The notes below the pieces were generated by a model. The model had not been told where the DNA came from and made no database searches. It saw only the letters and a list, made by a program, of their open reading frames with translations. Source: Dehalococcoidales bacterium (lineage in GTDB: Bacteria; Chloroflexota; Dehalococcoidia; Dehalococcoidales; RBG-16-60-22). From it: a DNA stretch of 10,943 nt. The DNA lies in the NCBI GenBank assembly GCA_030628245.1, contig DAOVRI010000049.1, positions 1 through 10,943 on the forward strand. The letters run 5' to 3'. Positions 1-6,138 of this stretch are shown here, in pieces (the stretch's first letter is position 1; each line of letters starts with the position of its first letter). Position numbers and translations under genes: made by a program.

Positions 1-582
1 CTGGGCCTGGGTGGTCACGTCCAGGGAGGTGGTCGGCTCGTCGGCGATAATGATTCTGGGATTGCAGGAGAGTGCCATGGCAATCATGACGCGCTGGCGC
101 ATACCGCCGGAGAAGTGATGGGGGTAATCGTCGATGCGGTTCTCCGCGCCGGGAATACCCACTATGCTCATGAGTTCGATGGCTCTCTTACGGGCGGCGT
201 CATTGTTCATTTTCATGTGGAGTTCCGGCATTTCGGTAAGCTGCTGGCCGATGGTCAGGACGGGGTTAAGGGAGGTCATGGGTTCCTGGAAAATCATGGC
301 GATTTTAGCGCCGCGGACGGAGCGCATTTCGGGGCCGTTGGCCTTGTGCTTGAGGAGGTCCTGGCCTTCGAAGATGACCTCGCCGCCGGCGATTTCGCCC
401 GGGGCGCTGATGAGCTGCATCACGGAGAGCTGACTGACGGACTTACCGCAGCCGCTTTCTCCCACCAGTCCCACAATTTCCTGCTCGTCAATGTAGTAGG
501 AAATACCGTCGACCGCCTTGACCAGACCGCTCTCGGTCTTGAACTGAGTTACCAGATTGTTAACTCTTAATAGTTCTGCCAT
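1..582 (-). CDS. oppD: Peptide/nickel ABC importer ATPase, OppD/DppD type (partial, C-terminus off window)
   Basis: This is the nucleotide-binding subunit that powers an oligopeptide-class ABC importer from the cytoplasmic face. The visible 194 residues start MAELLRVNNLV. They contain Walker A GESGCGKS (residues 41-48), a Q-loop MIFQEPMTSLNP (about 106-117), the signature FSGGM (157-161) followed by RQR, and Walker B IIIADEPTTSLD with D181 and E182. GESGCGKS and EPTTSLDVT are characteristic of the OppD/DppD/OppF/DppF families. Position directly after the OppC-type permease favours the D subunit. The frame stays open through base 1, so the H-loop and the C-terminal oligopeptide-transporter extension are outside the window. 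The ATG at 580-582 lies 15 bases after the oppC stop and is preceded by GAGG at a workable distance. An OppF partner is expected further left but is not visible. The substrate class (peptide, dipeptide or nickel) cannot be resolved, so the symbol is a family label. Confidence 0.93.
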   Translation of the reverse strand, partial: MAELLRVNNLVTQFKTESGLVKAVDGISYYIDEQEIVGLVGESGCGKSVSQLSVMQLISAPGEIAGGEVIFEGQDLLKHKANGPEMRSVRGAKIAMIFQEPMTSLNPVLTIGQQLTEMPELHMKMNNDAARKRAIELMSIVGIPGAENRIDDYPHHFSGGMRQRVMIAMALSCNPRIIIADEPTTSLDVTTQAQ

Positions 583-597
583 TTCATGTTCCTCACG

Positions 598-1494
598 TTA
601 AAGTATGCCCCTCAACCTCGGGTCGAGGGCATCCCTCAGCCCATCCCCCACCATGTTGAAGGCAAAGACGACCAGCATGATGGCGATGCCGGGTGCGAAG
701 GAAAGCATCGGACTCGATGATAGATAGCGGTAGCCGTCGGCGACCATGGCACCCCAGGCCGCGCCCGGTGGCTTGATGCCGATGCCGAGGAAGCTAAGAG
801 CAGCTTCGGCCAGGATAAGACCACCCAGCTGCAGCGTCACCAGCACAATCATAGGCGGCATGGCGTTCGGCAGGATATGGCCCATCATGATGTGCAGGTT
901 ACGGGCACCCATAGACCGCTCGGCCATAATATAGTCGTTTTCCCTGATGCTGAGGGTCAGCCCGTTCATTACCCTGGCGTATCCGGGTAACGTGGCGATG
1001 CTCAGGGCGATGATAACGTTTTGAATGCCGCCGCCGAGGATGGCTGCGAAGAGCATGGCCAGTATCAGCATCGGGAAGCCCATGAGTGCGTCCATTATCC
1101 TCATGATAACCATGCTGGGAATACCGCCGAAGTACCCGGCAATCAGCCCCAGGGTAGAGCCGATAATCGCGGCGATCCCCACCGTTACGAAGCCTACCAT
1201 CAGTGCCGTCCTTGTGCCGAAGATAAGGCGGCTCAGGGTGTCCCTGCCCTGAATGTCCGTGCCCAGCCAGTAGGTGCTGTTCGGTTGCTGCAGGGAATCT
1301 GCCATTATCCCCCGGTATGGGTCATAGGGGGCTATTAAATCGGCGAAGATGGCGGCAAACATCAGCAAAAGTAAGACAATAAGACCGAAGATGACGATTT
1401 TGCGCTGCAGGAACACCCTCCAGAAGCGCCGCCACTCGCTGACGCGTGGTGGGGCTTCCTGGAACTCTTCAACAGTCGCATTTCTTTCTGTCAT
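598..1494 (-). CDS. oppC: Peptide/nickel ABC importer permease, OppC/DppC type
   Basis: This is one of the two inner-membrane permease subunits of the importer. At 298 residues it has the usual length for DppC/OppC. A cytoplasmic N-terminus precedes a first membrane helix at about residues 33-51. The family motif WLGTDIQGRD follows at 76-85, then several more helices. The cytoplasmic EAA-type coupling loop (DYIMAERSMGARN, 187-199, with HILPN at 206-210) docks on the ATPase. The C-terminus DALDPRLRGIL is typical of the family. The ATG at 1492-1494 has TAGGAGA upstream, and the TAG of that Shine-Dalgarno is itself the stop codon of the upstream permease gene. Translation is therefore probably coupled to oppB. 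The gene sits third in the minus-strand operon between oppB and oppD. No missing segments or frameshifts are visible. Confidence 0.95.
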   Translation of the reverse strand: MTERNATVEEFQEAPPRVSEWRRFWRVFLQRKIVIFGLIVLLLLMFAAIFADLIAPYDPYRGIMADSLQQPNSTYWLGTDIQGRDTLSRLIFGTRTALMVGFVTVGIAAIIGSTLGLIAGYFGGIPSMVIMRIMDALMGFPMLILAMLFAAILGGGIQNVIIALSIATLPGYARVMNGLTLSIRENDYIMAERSMGARNLHIMMGHILPNAMPPMIVLVTLQLGGLILAEAALSFLGIGIKPPGAAWGAMVADGYRYLSSSPMLSFAPGIAIMLVVFAFNMVGDGLRDALDPRLRGIL

Positions 1495-1507
1495 GTTAGC
1501 AAGTCTC

Positions 1508-2467
1508 CTAGCCGTACCTAATCCTGGGGTCTAGCCAGCCGTAGGATATATCGACGACCAGATTGGATAAAATAATTATCAGGGCAATTACCAGGGTGCC
1601 GGATTGTATAACCACATAGTCCTGGGCGAAGATGCTGGTCACCAGCAGCCTGCCGATACCGGGAATGGCAAAGATGGTCTCAACGAACACCGAACCGGCG
1701 AAAACCATGCCGATGCCGATGCCCAGCAGGGTAATTACCGGGATGAGGCCGTTCTTAAGGGCATGCTTCATGATGATGGCACGCTCTCTCAGGCCCTTGG
1801 ACCAGGCGGTACGGATATAGTCCTGGCGGGTAACCTCGAGCATGCTTGACCGTGACAGGCGCGCCGTAGTCGCCGTCATCGTGACGGCCATGCAGAAAAC
1901 AGGCATGATTATCTGCTGGGTGTTCAGCCAGAAATCTTTAAATGGGGAGGTATAGCCGGCGATGGGCAGCCAGCGGAGCTCGAGGCCGAAGAGATACATC
2001 ATTAATACCGCCAGCCAGAAAACCGGGATACATACGCCGACATTGGCCAGAGCGGTGGTAACAGTATCTATCCAGGTGCCCCGCCTGATAGCGGCAGCCA
2101 CCCCCATCAGCACGCCGGCAATAATGTTAATGACAAATGCCAGCACGCCGAGGTGCAGCGTTATGGGGAAACGGTCACCCATAAGTACGCCGACATCCTC
2201 GTGATAATATAAAGAAGTCCCCAAATCACCTTGGAGTACGCCCCATACCCAGTTGCCGTATTGTATCAGGATGGGGTCGTTGAGCCCGTAGAACTCCCGG
2301 AGGTTTTCCAGTTCCGTCTCTGATATGCCCCCTTGCATAGCCTGGTTTCCGAGGAAGATAATCAGCGGGTCACCGGGCAGGAGGCGTATGGCAAAGAAAA
2401 CAATCAGCGTCACGATGACGATGATAATCACTGCAATTATCAGGCGTCTTATGATATATGTGGTCAT
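1508..2467 (-). CDS. oppB: Peptide/nickel ABC importer permease, OppB/DppB type
   Basis: This is the other inner-membrane permease subunit, pairing with the OppC-type protein. It is 319 residues, normal for the family. The first membrane helix (about 9-27) ends in the family-typical LPGDP (30-34). A periplasmic segment, then a block of helices from about residue 103 onward, leads to the cytoplasmic EAA-type loop (DYIRTAWSKGL at 216-226, followed by KHALKNGLIP). The C-terminus LDPRIRYG is also characteristic. The ATG at 2465-2467 has AAGGA about 12 bases upstream, a weaker and longer spacing than for the downstream gene. It is separated by 222 bases from the binding-protein gene. That gap carries a large inverted repeat but no convincing promoter, so expression is likely by read-through from the binding-protein promoter. 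Confidence 0.95.
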   Translation of the reverse strand: MTTYIIRRLIIAVIIIVIVTLIVFFAIRLLPGDPLIIFLGNQAMQGGISETELENLREFYGLNDPILIQYGNWVWGVLQGDLGTSLYYHEDVGVLMGDRFPITLHLGVLAFVINIIAGVLMGVAAAIRRGTWIDTVTTALANVGVCIPVFWLAVLMMYLFGLELRWLPIAGYTSPFKDFWLNTQQIIMPVFCMAVTMTATTARLSRSSMLEVTRQDYIRTAWSKGLRERAIIMKHALKNGLIPVITLLGIGIGMVFAGSVFVETIFAIPGIGRLLVTSIFAQDYVVIQSGTLVIALIIILSNLVVDISYGWLDPRIRYG

Positions 2468-2609
2468 CTCAAACTTCAGTCCTTGCTTGGTATAAATCCG
2501 GGCTGATGCACACCCACAAACAACCGCCCCAAATTACAGGAATACCGCCGCCGGGACGCGCAGTCTCTCAACGTATAGATATTCTCTATTACCCCAGGCT
2601 ACTGGTTAC

Positions 2610-2673
2610 GCTACTGGGTGGTTCGCCATCGTATCAGGGATATACATCCGTTGTGGGCGAACCACCCGGTAGC
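2610..2673. repeat. 18-bp inverted repeat after the binding-protein gene (candidate mRNA stability/attenuation hairpin)
   Basis: GCTACTGGGTGGTTCGCC at 2610-2627 and GGCGAACCACCCGGTAGC at 2656-2673 are reverse complements except for one position (T2615 against G2668). A loop of 28 bases separates them. The repeat begins 16 bases after the stop codon of the substrate-binding protein and lies 143 bases before oppB. No run of T follows on either strand, so a classical Rho-independent terminator is unlikely. Hairpins at this place in importer operons commonly protect the upstream message or reduce read-through so that binding protein exceeds permease; that role is inferred here. The odd pair is a U-G wobble in plus-strand RNA but an A-C mismatch in the minus-strand message. 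An extra copy of GCTACTGG lies just outside at 2598-2605. Confidence 0.8.
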
Positions 2674-2689
2674 TATTTTACCATGTTAC

Positions 2690-4372
2690 TTAGTGTTTTT
2701 CCATCCAGAGTAGTTCCATCTGCCAGCGGACGAACCCCTGCTGCCACCGCTGGCTGTGGACATAGGGTTGTACTACATCTGCCGAAGGAATCTGAAAGAC
2801 CGGAACCAGGTAGGCCCCGTCGTTCATGTATTTAAAAAGCCTCATGGTTACTTCCTTCTGCTCGGGAGCCAGTGGATAGGCCTTGGCCTCCTCGTCTAGC
2901 GCTCTCTGTTCATCGGTATGGCCCAGGTACACCAGGTCGGTAAACGGGTCGGTGCTGAACCAGCGCATGTAGGTGAGCAGGTGGGTGATGTCCATGCCGG
3001 ACCACATGAAAGACAGGCCCGGTTGCGCGGCGCCCCAGACCGTCCCGTAGAACCGGCCGGGGTCGGCGATATCAAGCTCGGTCTCGATGCCGACGGCATC
3101 GAGGTACTGCTTGATGGCCGTGCCCTGATCAATTGCGTCGGGGGTATTCCCGATTATCATCGTGGTCTTGAGGCCGTTGGGGTAGCCGGCCGCGCGAAGG
3201 AGGTCTCTGGCTTTATCCGGGTTATACTTGCGGACCGGGTAGTTCGGGTCGTAGCCCCATTCGCCGGGGGGTGCCAGCTGCATCAGGGGCACGCCTAGTC
3301 CGTGCCCGAGGGCCTCGGTAATGGCGGGCTTATCCAGCGCGTAATCCAGGGCGTAACGCAGCCTGACATCGTTCCAGACGGACGTGGGGTCGGAGGTATT
3401 AGGCCAGATGCTCTGTACCAGGCCAACCCAGCCGCTTATCTTTTTGAAGCCGGCGGCATACATAGCTATCTGGTCCAGTGCGGGAGGACCCGACCAGTAG
3501 TCTGCCTCTCCCGCTTCCATGAGGGCCCTGGCGGTCACGGGGTCGGGAATGAAGCGGATTTCGATACCGTCAAGATAGGGAAGGGGCGCATTCCAGTAGT
3601 CCTCGAACTTCGTCCAGGTCATGTGGCTGTCGCGTACGTACTCCACCAGCTTGAAGGGACCGGCGGCGACAATGTGGCTTGAAGCCCACTCGTTCTGCAC
3701 TTCGGGGTCATCGCTTCCGCCCGTGCCTTCTAGAAAGGCTGCCTTAGAGCGCGGGTAGAACCACCCCCAGCTATGGATGAGCTGGTTGGTGTACTCGTTA
3801 TAGCGAATCTGGAAGGTATAGTCGTCGATTTTATCGATTCCCTCGAAGTAGTTGAAGTACTGCAGGCGTCCCGCATCTATCGCCATCTCATAGCCAAAGA
3901 TGCAGTCGTCGGCCGTCATCTCGGTACCGTCATGGAACTTGACGCCCTTCCTCAGGTGGAAGACGATTTTCTTGTTCTCGACGTCGTCGTCCACGCTTTC
4001 GCACAGGACCGGCTCCATGCCGAAACCCTTGGTCCTGTCAGCGGTGGCGTCCATAAGGGCGCTGAGCCCCGGGAACTGGCCGCCAACGTCCATGGGGCCT
4101 CCCCGGAAACCGCCCAGCACCTGCGGGCCGGATGCATAAATTATTTTCATGATGCCGCCGAATTGCGGTCCGCCGGTTTCCGGTGCCGGTGCGGGTGCCG
4201 GTGCTGGTGCCGGTGCTGGTGCCGGTGCTGGTGCTGGCGCAGGCGCGGGTGCGGGAGCGGGCGCGGGAGCAGGCGCGGGAGCAGGCGCGGGTGTCGGTTC
4301 AGCACAGCTGCCGATAAGCATTCCACCGATGACAATAACGGCTATTGTAAGTAGTAGTAATTTTTTCTTCAT
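2690..4372 (-). CDS. Extracellular solute-binding lipoprotein, family 5 (peptide/nickel class)
   Basis: This is the substrate-capturing component of the importer, anchored outside the cytoplasmic membrane. At 560 residues it is typical of family 5 binding proteins. The N-terminus MKKK, a hydrophobic stretch (5-20) and lipobox LIGSC with Cys23 form a type II lipoprotein signal. A linker of 18 Pro-Ala pairs (residues 28-64) follows and tethers the binding domain away from the membrane. The folded domain starts around FGGIMKI and carries the family signature FHLRKGVKFHDGTEMTADD near residues 134-152. Later segments such as RLRYALDYALDK and YNPDKARDLLRAAGYPNG are also typical. The C-terminus is LLWMEKH. 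The ATG at 4370-4372 is preceded by AAAGGAGG with 12 bases between. It is first in the operon with oppB, oppC and oppD. The ligand cannot be predicted from sequence; oligopeptides are the usual default for the family. Confidence 0.95.
   Translation of the reverse strand: MKKKLLLLTIAVIVIGGMLIGSCAEPTPAPAPAPAPAPAPAPAPAPAPAPAPAPAPAPAPAPAPETGGPQFGGIMKIIYASGPQVLGGFRGGPMDVGGQFPGLSALMDATADRTKGFGMEPVLCESVDDDVENKKIVFHLRKGVKFHDGTEMTADDCIFGYEMAIDAGRLQYFNYFEGIDKIDDYTFQIRYNEYTNQLIHSWGWFYPRSKAAFLEGTGGSDDPEVQNEWASSHIVAAGPFKLVEYVRDSHMTWTKFEDYWNAPLPYLDGIEIRFIPDPVTARALMEAGEADYWSGPPALDQIAMYAAGFKKISGWVGLVQSIWPNTSDPTSVWNDVRLRYALDYALDKPAITEALGHGLGVPLMQLAPPGEWGYDPNYPVRKYNPDKARDLLRAAGYPNGLKTTMIIGNTPDAIDQGTAIKQYLDAVGIETELDIADPGRFYGTVWGAAQPGLSFMWSGMDITHLLTYMRWFSTDPFTDLVYLGHTDEQRALDEEAKAYPLAPEQKEVTMRLFKYMNDGAYLVPVFQIPSADVVQPYVHSQRWQQGFVRWQMELLWMEKH
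4181..4291 (-). repeat. Pro-Ala codon repeat encoding the lipoprotein linker
   Basis: Thirty-seven codons encode 18 Pro-Ala pairs plus a final Pro, residues 28-64 of the binding lipoprotein. At DNA level the left half is built of 12-bp units (GGTGCCGGTGCT on the plus strand, three nearly perfect copies from about 4195). The right half is built of a different 12-bp unit (GGCGCGGGAGCA-like, about 4255-4290). Two homogenised blocks suggest growth by slippage from two seeds. The same DNA creates meaningless Gly-Ala and Cys-Arg runs in other frames. Confidence 0.95.
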
Positions 4373-4384
4373 TATCGGTTTTTG

Positions 4385-4392
4385 CCTCCTTT
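4385..4392 (-). promoter_or_regulatory. Ribosome binding site of the binding-lipoprotein gene
   Basis: AAAGGAGG on the minus strand is a near-ideal Shine-Dalgarno. Twelve bases separate it from the ATG at 4370-4372, slightly longer than optimal. It supports the chosen start, as does the lipoprotein signal that begins directly at that ATG. Confidence 0.75.
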
Positions 4393-4410
4393 ATAATGTC
4401 ACCTGTATCT

Positions 4411-4440
4411 TCCACGGAATTTCGGTGATTCACCCGCGGA
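4411..4440 (-). promoter_or_regulatory. RBS-proximal leader hairpin with internal palindrome
   Basis: In the minus-strand RNA, UCCGCGG (4440-4434) can pair with CCGUGGA (4417-4411) as a 7-bp stem with one G-U pair. It ends 18 bases before the Shine-Dalgarno of the lipoprotein gene. Inside lies a DNA palindrome GGTGA-T-TCACC (4424-4434 on the plus strand), which overlaps the outer stem by one base. This could be a translational control hairpin or a protein operator, or it could be chance. Confidence 0.35.
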
Positions 4441-4551
4441 TTTTACATAAAATGCAGGTCAGGCACCGAGTTTTCCGGTTACATAAGTTTATGGTTGCCC
4501 GTCTCTATCTACCCGGGCTTCCTAGCTACCCTCTCTATCCACTCTCGTAAA

Positions 4552-4599
4552 TCAGGTCAGTACGCAGGTAATCGGTGTCACTCCATTTACACCTCTCAC
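4552..4599 (-). CDS. Possible 15-residue leader peptide in the importer 5' leader
   Basis: The minus strand has AGGGAGGAGG at 4608-4617, the longest purine Shine-Dalgarno in the gap. Eight bases later comes GTG (4597-4599), opening a frame that reads MRGVNGVTPITCVLT and stops with TGA at 4552-4554. The same SD is 6 bases from ATG-TGA (4596-4601), a minimal start-stop element overlapping the GTG. The peptide has no obvious run of one amino acid, so classical attenuation by a single charged tRNA is not suggested, although it has four Val and three Thr. The CTGACCTGA that contains its stop is echoed 98 bases downstream. It could be a regulatory uORF or an accidental SD; no homology is recognisable at this length. 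Confidence 0.35.
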   Translation of the reverse strand: MRGVNGVTPITCVLT

Positions 4600-4651
4600 A
4601 TAACAAACCTCCTCCCTGGATACAATCCCACGGTTTAGCCTAAAGGTTTTT

Positions 4652-4680
4652 ACGCATATACTATATAATATTTAATGCGT
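4652..4680. promoter_or_regulatory. A/T-rich inverted repeat ACGCAT-N17-ATGCGT (candidate operator or second promoter)
   Basis: Six-base arms ACGCAT (4652-4657) and ATGCGT (4675-4680) are perfect reverse complements flanking 17 bases made almost wholly of A and T. On the minus strand the centre contains TATTAT and TATAGT, which resemble -10 boxes. I could not find a convincing -35 at 16-18 bases. It may be an operator-like site, an internal promoter core, or a small hairpin in the leader RNA. Confidence 0.35.
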
Positions 4681-4829
4681 TTTCTGCTACTCGTTACCTT
4701 TTCTCTATCACTTCCTTAAGCAGTTTACGGGCATACCAACCCCTAGTGCATCGTATCATGGGCTATCGGATTCTGGATATACAATTATAATACACGTTCC
4801 ACGAACTGCATAAGGCCAGTAGCAGGCTC

Positions 4830-4859
4830 ATTATATATACTCATCTTTTGAATTGTCAA
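4830..4859 (-). promoter_or_regulatory. Consensus sigma-70-type promoter for the importer operon
   Basis: On the minus strand, TTGACA (4854-4859) and TATAAT (4830-4835) are both exact consensus hexamers with an 18-bp spacer (4836-4853). The upstream side is A/T-rich (CTGAAAAAGC), compatible with an UP-like element. It points toward the binding-lipoprotein gene and is the best promoter seen in the gap. The predicted start is near 4823. Confidence 0.75.
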
Positions 4860-5076
4860 GCTTTTTCAGACTATGTCCTTTTAATCAAGGTAAATTTGCA
4901 GGTAAAGGGGGTGAATCAGGTCCTTGCAATGTGATTTTGACACGAACGGCAATGAGAAATCAACAGGTGTATAGTTTGAAATCGGGATGCTGTTGCCCTG
5001 CTTAAGTTGGACTCTTTCAGACAGCGGCAGATTACCTGCCCGCGAAGCCGGGTGTGGTGTCCTTTCGGTGTCGGCT
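4860..5076. other. Intergenic stretch between the exporter operon end and the importer promoter
   Basis: No credible gene is seen on either strand. The minus strand carries a hairpin soon after the last exporter stop codon: GCGGGCAG and CTGCCGC around the loop GTAAT (5024-5043), with one bulged G. No T-run follows, so it is not a standard intrinsic terminator. The longer frames here are chance products: they lack ribosome binding sites and family-like residues. Confidence 0.55.
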
Positions 5077-6138
5077 CTAGGTGGCGAATCGCTGTGTCTT
5101 CCTCAGCATAGAAGCGACTATCCCCAGCAGAATGATGTCCAGCCCGATGAGGACAAAGACGTTTACAGCTATCTCGGGCCAGCCGCCGCCAAGCTGGCTG
5201 ATATCCACTATCGGTTGAATAATATAGTAAGTAGGGAAAATTCTCCCGATCCATGTGGGAATTTCGGGGAACATATAGATAAAGACGGGCGCGAAGATCA
5301 GTATTCCGGCGGTCTTCCAGACGGTAAACAGCGCGGTGAAGTCTTTCAGCAGAATACCGAGTATCAAGCCTATCTCAACCGCCATTATACCGCCCAGCGC
5401 CAGCACCATGACCAGCAGCAGCGGATGGCTGCCGAAAGCCTGATTGATTACCAGTATCAGGACGCCCATGAACATACTTACGATTAAACCAACCGTCCCC
5501 TTGGCGGTGAAAACTTCGGCGATACTGGCAGGCGTTACTATCAGTGCTTCAAGCGTCCTCTTCGCTTTTTCATTTATTATCAAGGTTGCCGGCAGCATAA
5601 GTCCGCCCAGAAATACGGCCACGAGGACGATTACCGGCAGCATCCGGTCACCCCAGGGGGTGCTTACCTCGTCACCCAGTGTAATAGCTACTATATCCAC
5701 CGGCGATTCTTGCCCGGTCATCTCTCTGATGAGGTTGGTTATCGTCACGGCGATTACGGAACGGTCTTTGGCCAGGCTTTCTCCCCAGGTATATGCTTCA
5801 ATTTCAGCCTTCCCTCCACCCGTGACGGAGCTATCAAAATCGGCGGGAAGGGCGATGCCGACATCGACAGCGCCGCTCTCGACTGCCTGCCTGATTTCCG
5901 GGGTGCTGTTATATTCCTTGATATTCAGTGTATCAAGCTCCTGAATCATGGGTATTAATTGCGAGTTGCCTTCATCCAGGACCCCCAGCGTGGGTTTTCC
6001 GGTAAATAGTGTGCCGAAGATTAAACTTACCATCAGCGAGATGACGAGCGGGGCGACGATAGAAAAAATGAAGATATAGCCTTTTGAGCCATGCAGAAAT
6101 TCTTTACCCAGCAGTATGCCTACTCGTTTGAGACTCAT
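5077..6138 (-). CDS. ABC-2 type transporter permease (second of pair)
   Basis: This is a membrane subunit of an ABC-2 family exporter with the architecture of the large ABC2_membrane_3 type: one N-terminal helix (about residues 22-43), an extracytoplasmic domain (about 48-165), then a block of five to six helices. The conserved cytoplasmic segment INEKAKRTLEALIVTPAS, expected to contact the ATPase, precedes the core helices, and FPTYYIIQPI lies near the end. The frame extends to an ATG at 6172-6174, but the ATG at 6136-6138 has GAGGAGG upstream at good spacing and overlaps the previous gene's TGA as ATGA. The start at 6138 gives 353 residues, matching the 351 of its partner. It is last in the operon. 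It shares layout and the E-RT-(E/H)AL-VTP motif with the adjacent permease, suggesting an old tandem duplication and a heterodimer. The substrate is unknown. Confidence 0.9.
   Translation of the reverse strand: MSLKRVGILLGKEFLHGSKGYIFIFSIVAPLVISLMVSLIFGTLFTGKPTLGVLDEGNSQLIPMIQELDTLNIKEYNSTPEIRQAVESGAVDVGIALPADFDSSVTGGGKAEIEAYTWGESLAKDRSVIAVTITNLIREMTGQESPVDIVAITLGDEVSTPWGDRMLPVIVLVAVFLGGLMLPATLIINEKAKRTLEALIVTPASIAEVFTAKGTVGLIVSMFMGVLILVINQAFGSHPLLLVMVLALGGIMAVEIGLILGILLKDFTALFTVWKTAGILIFAPVFIYMFPEIPTWIGRIFPTYYIIQPIVDISQLGGGWPEIAVNVFVLIGLDIILLGIVASMLRKTQRFAT

Larger units (their letters stand above)
4502..4709 (-). repeat. Three dispersed GATAGAGA octamers in the leader
   Basis: The minus strand carries GATAGAGA at 4502-4509, 4532-4539 and 4702-4709. 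The first two are exactly 30 bases apart, about three helical turns. Their flanks differ. They may be binding sites for a regulator or chance purine-rich repeats; nothing in the window identifies a cognate regulator. Confidence 0.4.
4373..4823 (-). promoter_or_regulatory. Long predicted 5' leader of the importer operon
   Basis: Counting about 7 bases from the -10 box at 4830-4835 puts transcription start near 4823, giving a leader of about 450 nt before the lipoprotein ATG. No protein-length reading frame fits it. It holds a Shine-Dalgarno plus short ORF (4552-4617), an A/T-rich inverted repeat (4652-4680), a GCCCG/CGGGC hairpin with a 12-base loop (4497-4518), a 7-bp stem close to the gene's RBS (4411-4440), three GATAGAGA octamers and two CTGACCTG octamers. 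I compared it by eye with T-box features and did not find the conserved AGGGTGG-ACCGCG block. I do not recognise any known riboswitch class. If a nearer promoter is used instead, the leader would be shorter. Confidence 0.45.

Noticed and set aside
115..570. 151-residue plus-strand frame opposite the OppD ATPase
   Set aside because: The minus strand encodes clear Walker A, signature and Walker B motifs here; the plus frame is its shadow.
2610..2673. Inverted repeat as a Rho-independent terminator
   Set aside because: No T-run follows the stem on either strand, and oppB downstream has no obvious promoter of its own.
4373..4450. T-box riboswitch near the lipoprotein gene
   Set aside because: A CCGCGGGTG sequence is present but the conserved AGGGTGG-ACCGCG antiterminator block and a terminator stem with a T-run are missing.
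4149..4550. Plus-strand frame with a long Gly-Ala run, and a nearby frame with Cys-Arg/Trp runs (3773-4354)
   Set aside because: Both are other-frame readings of the Pro-Ala codon repeat of the lipoprotein gene.
4952..5008. Small plus-strand frame ending SGCCCPA
   Set aside because: Only 17 codons, no Shine-Dalgarno, and no promoter at usable spacing; the TTGACA at about 4937 has no -10 at 16-18 bases.
4916..5254. 112-residue minus-strand frame overlapping the end of the second ABC-2 permease
   Set aside because: Most of it is the permease in another frame, and it has no start signal or recognisable domain.
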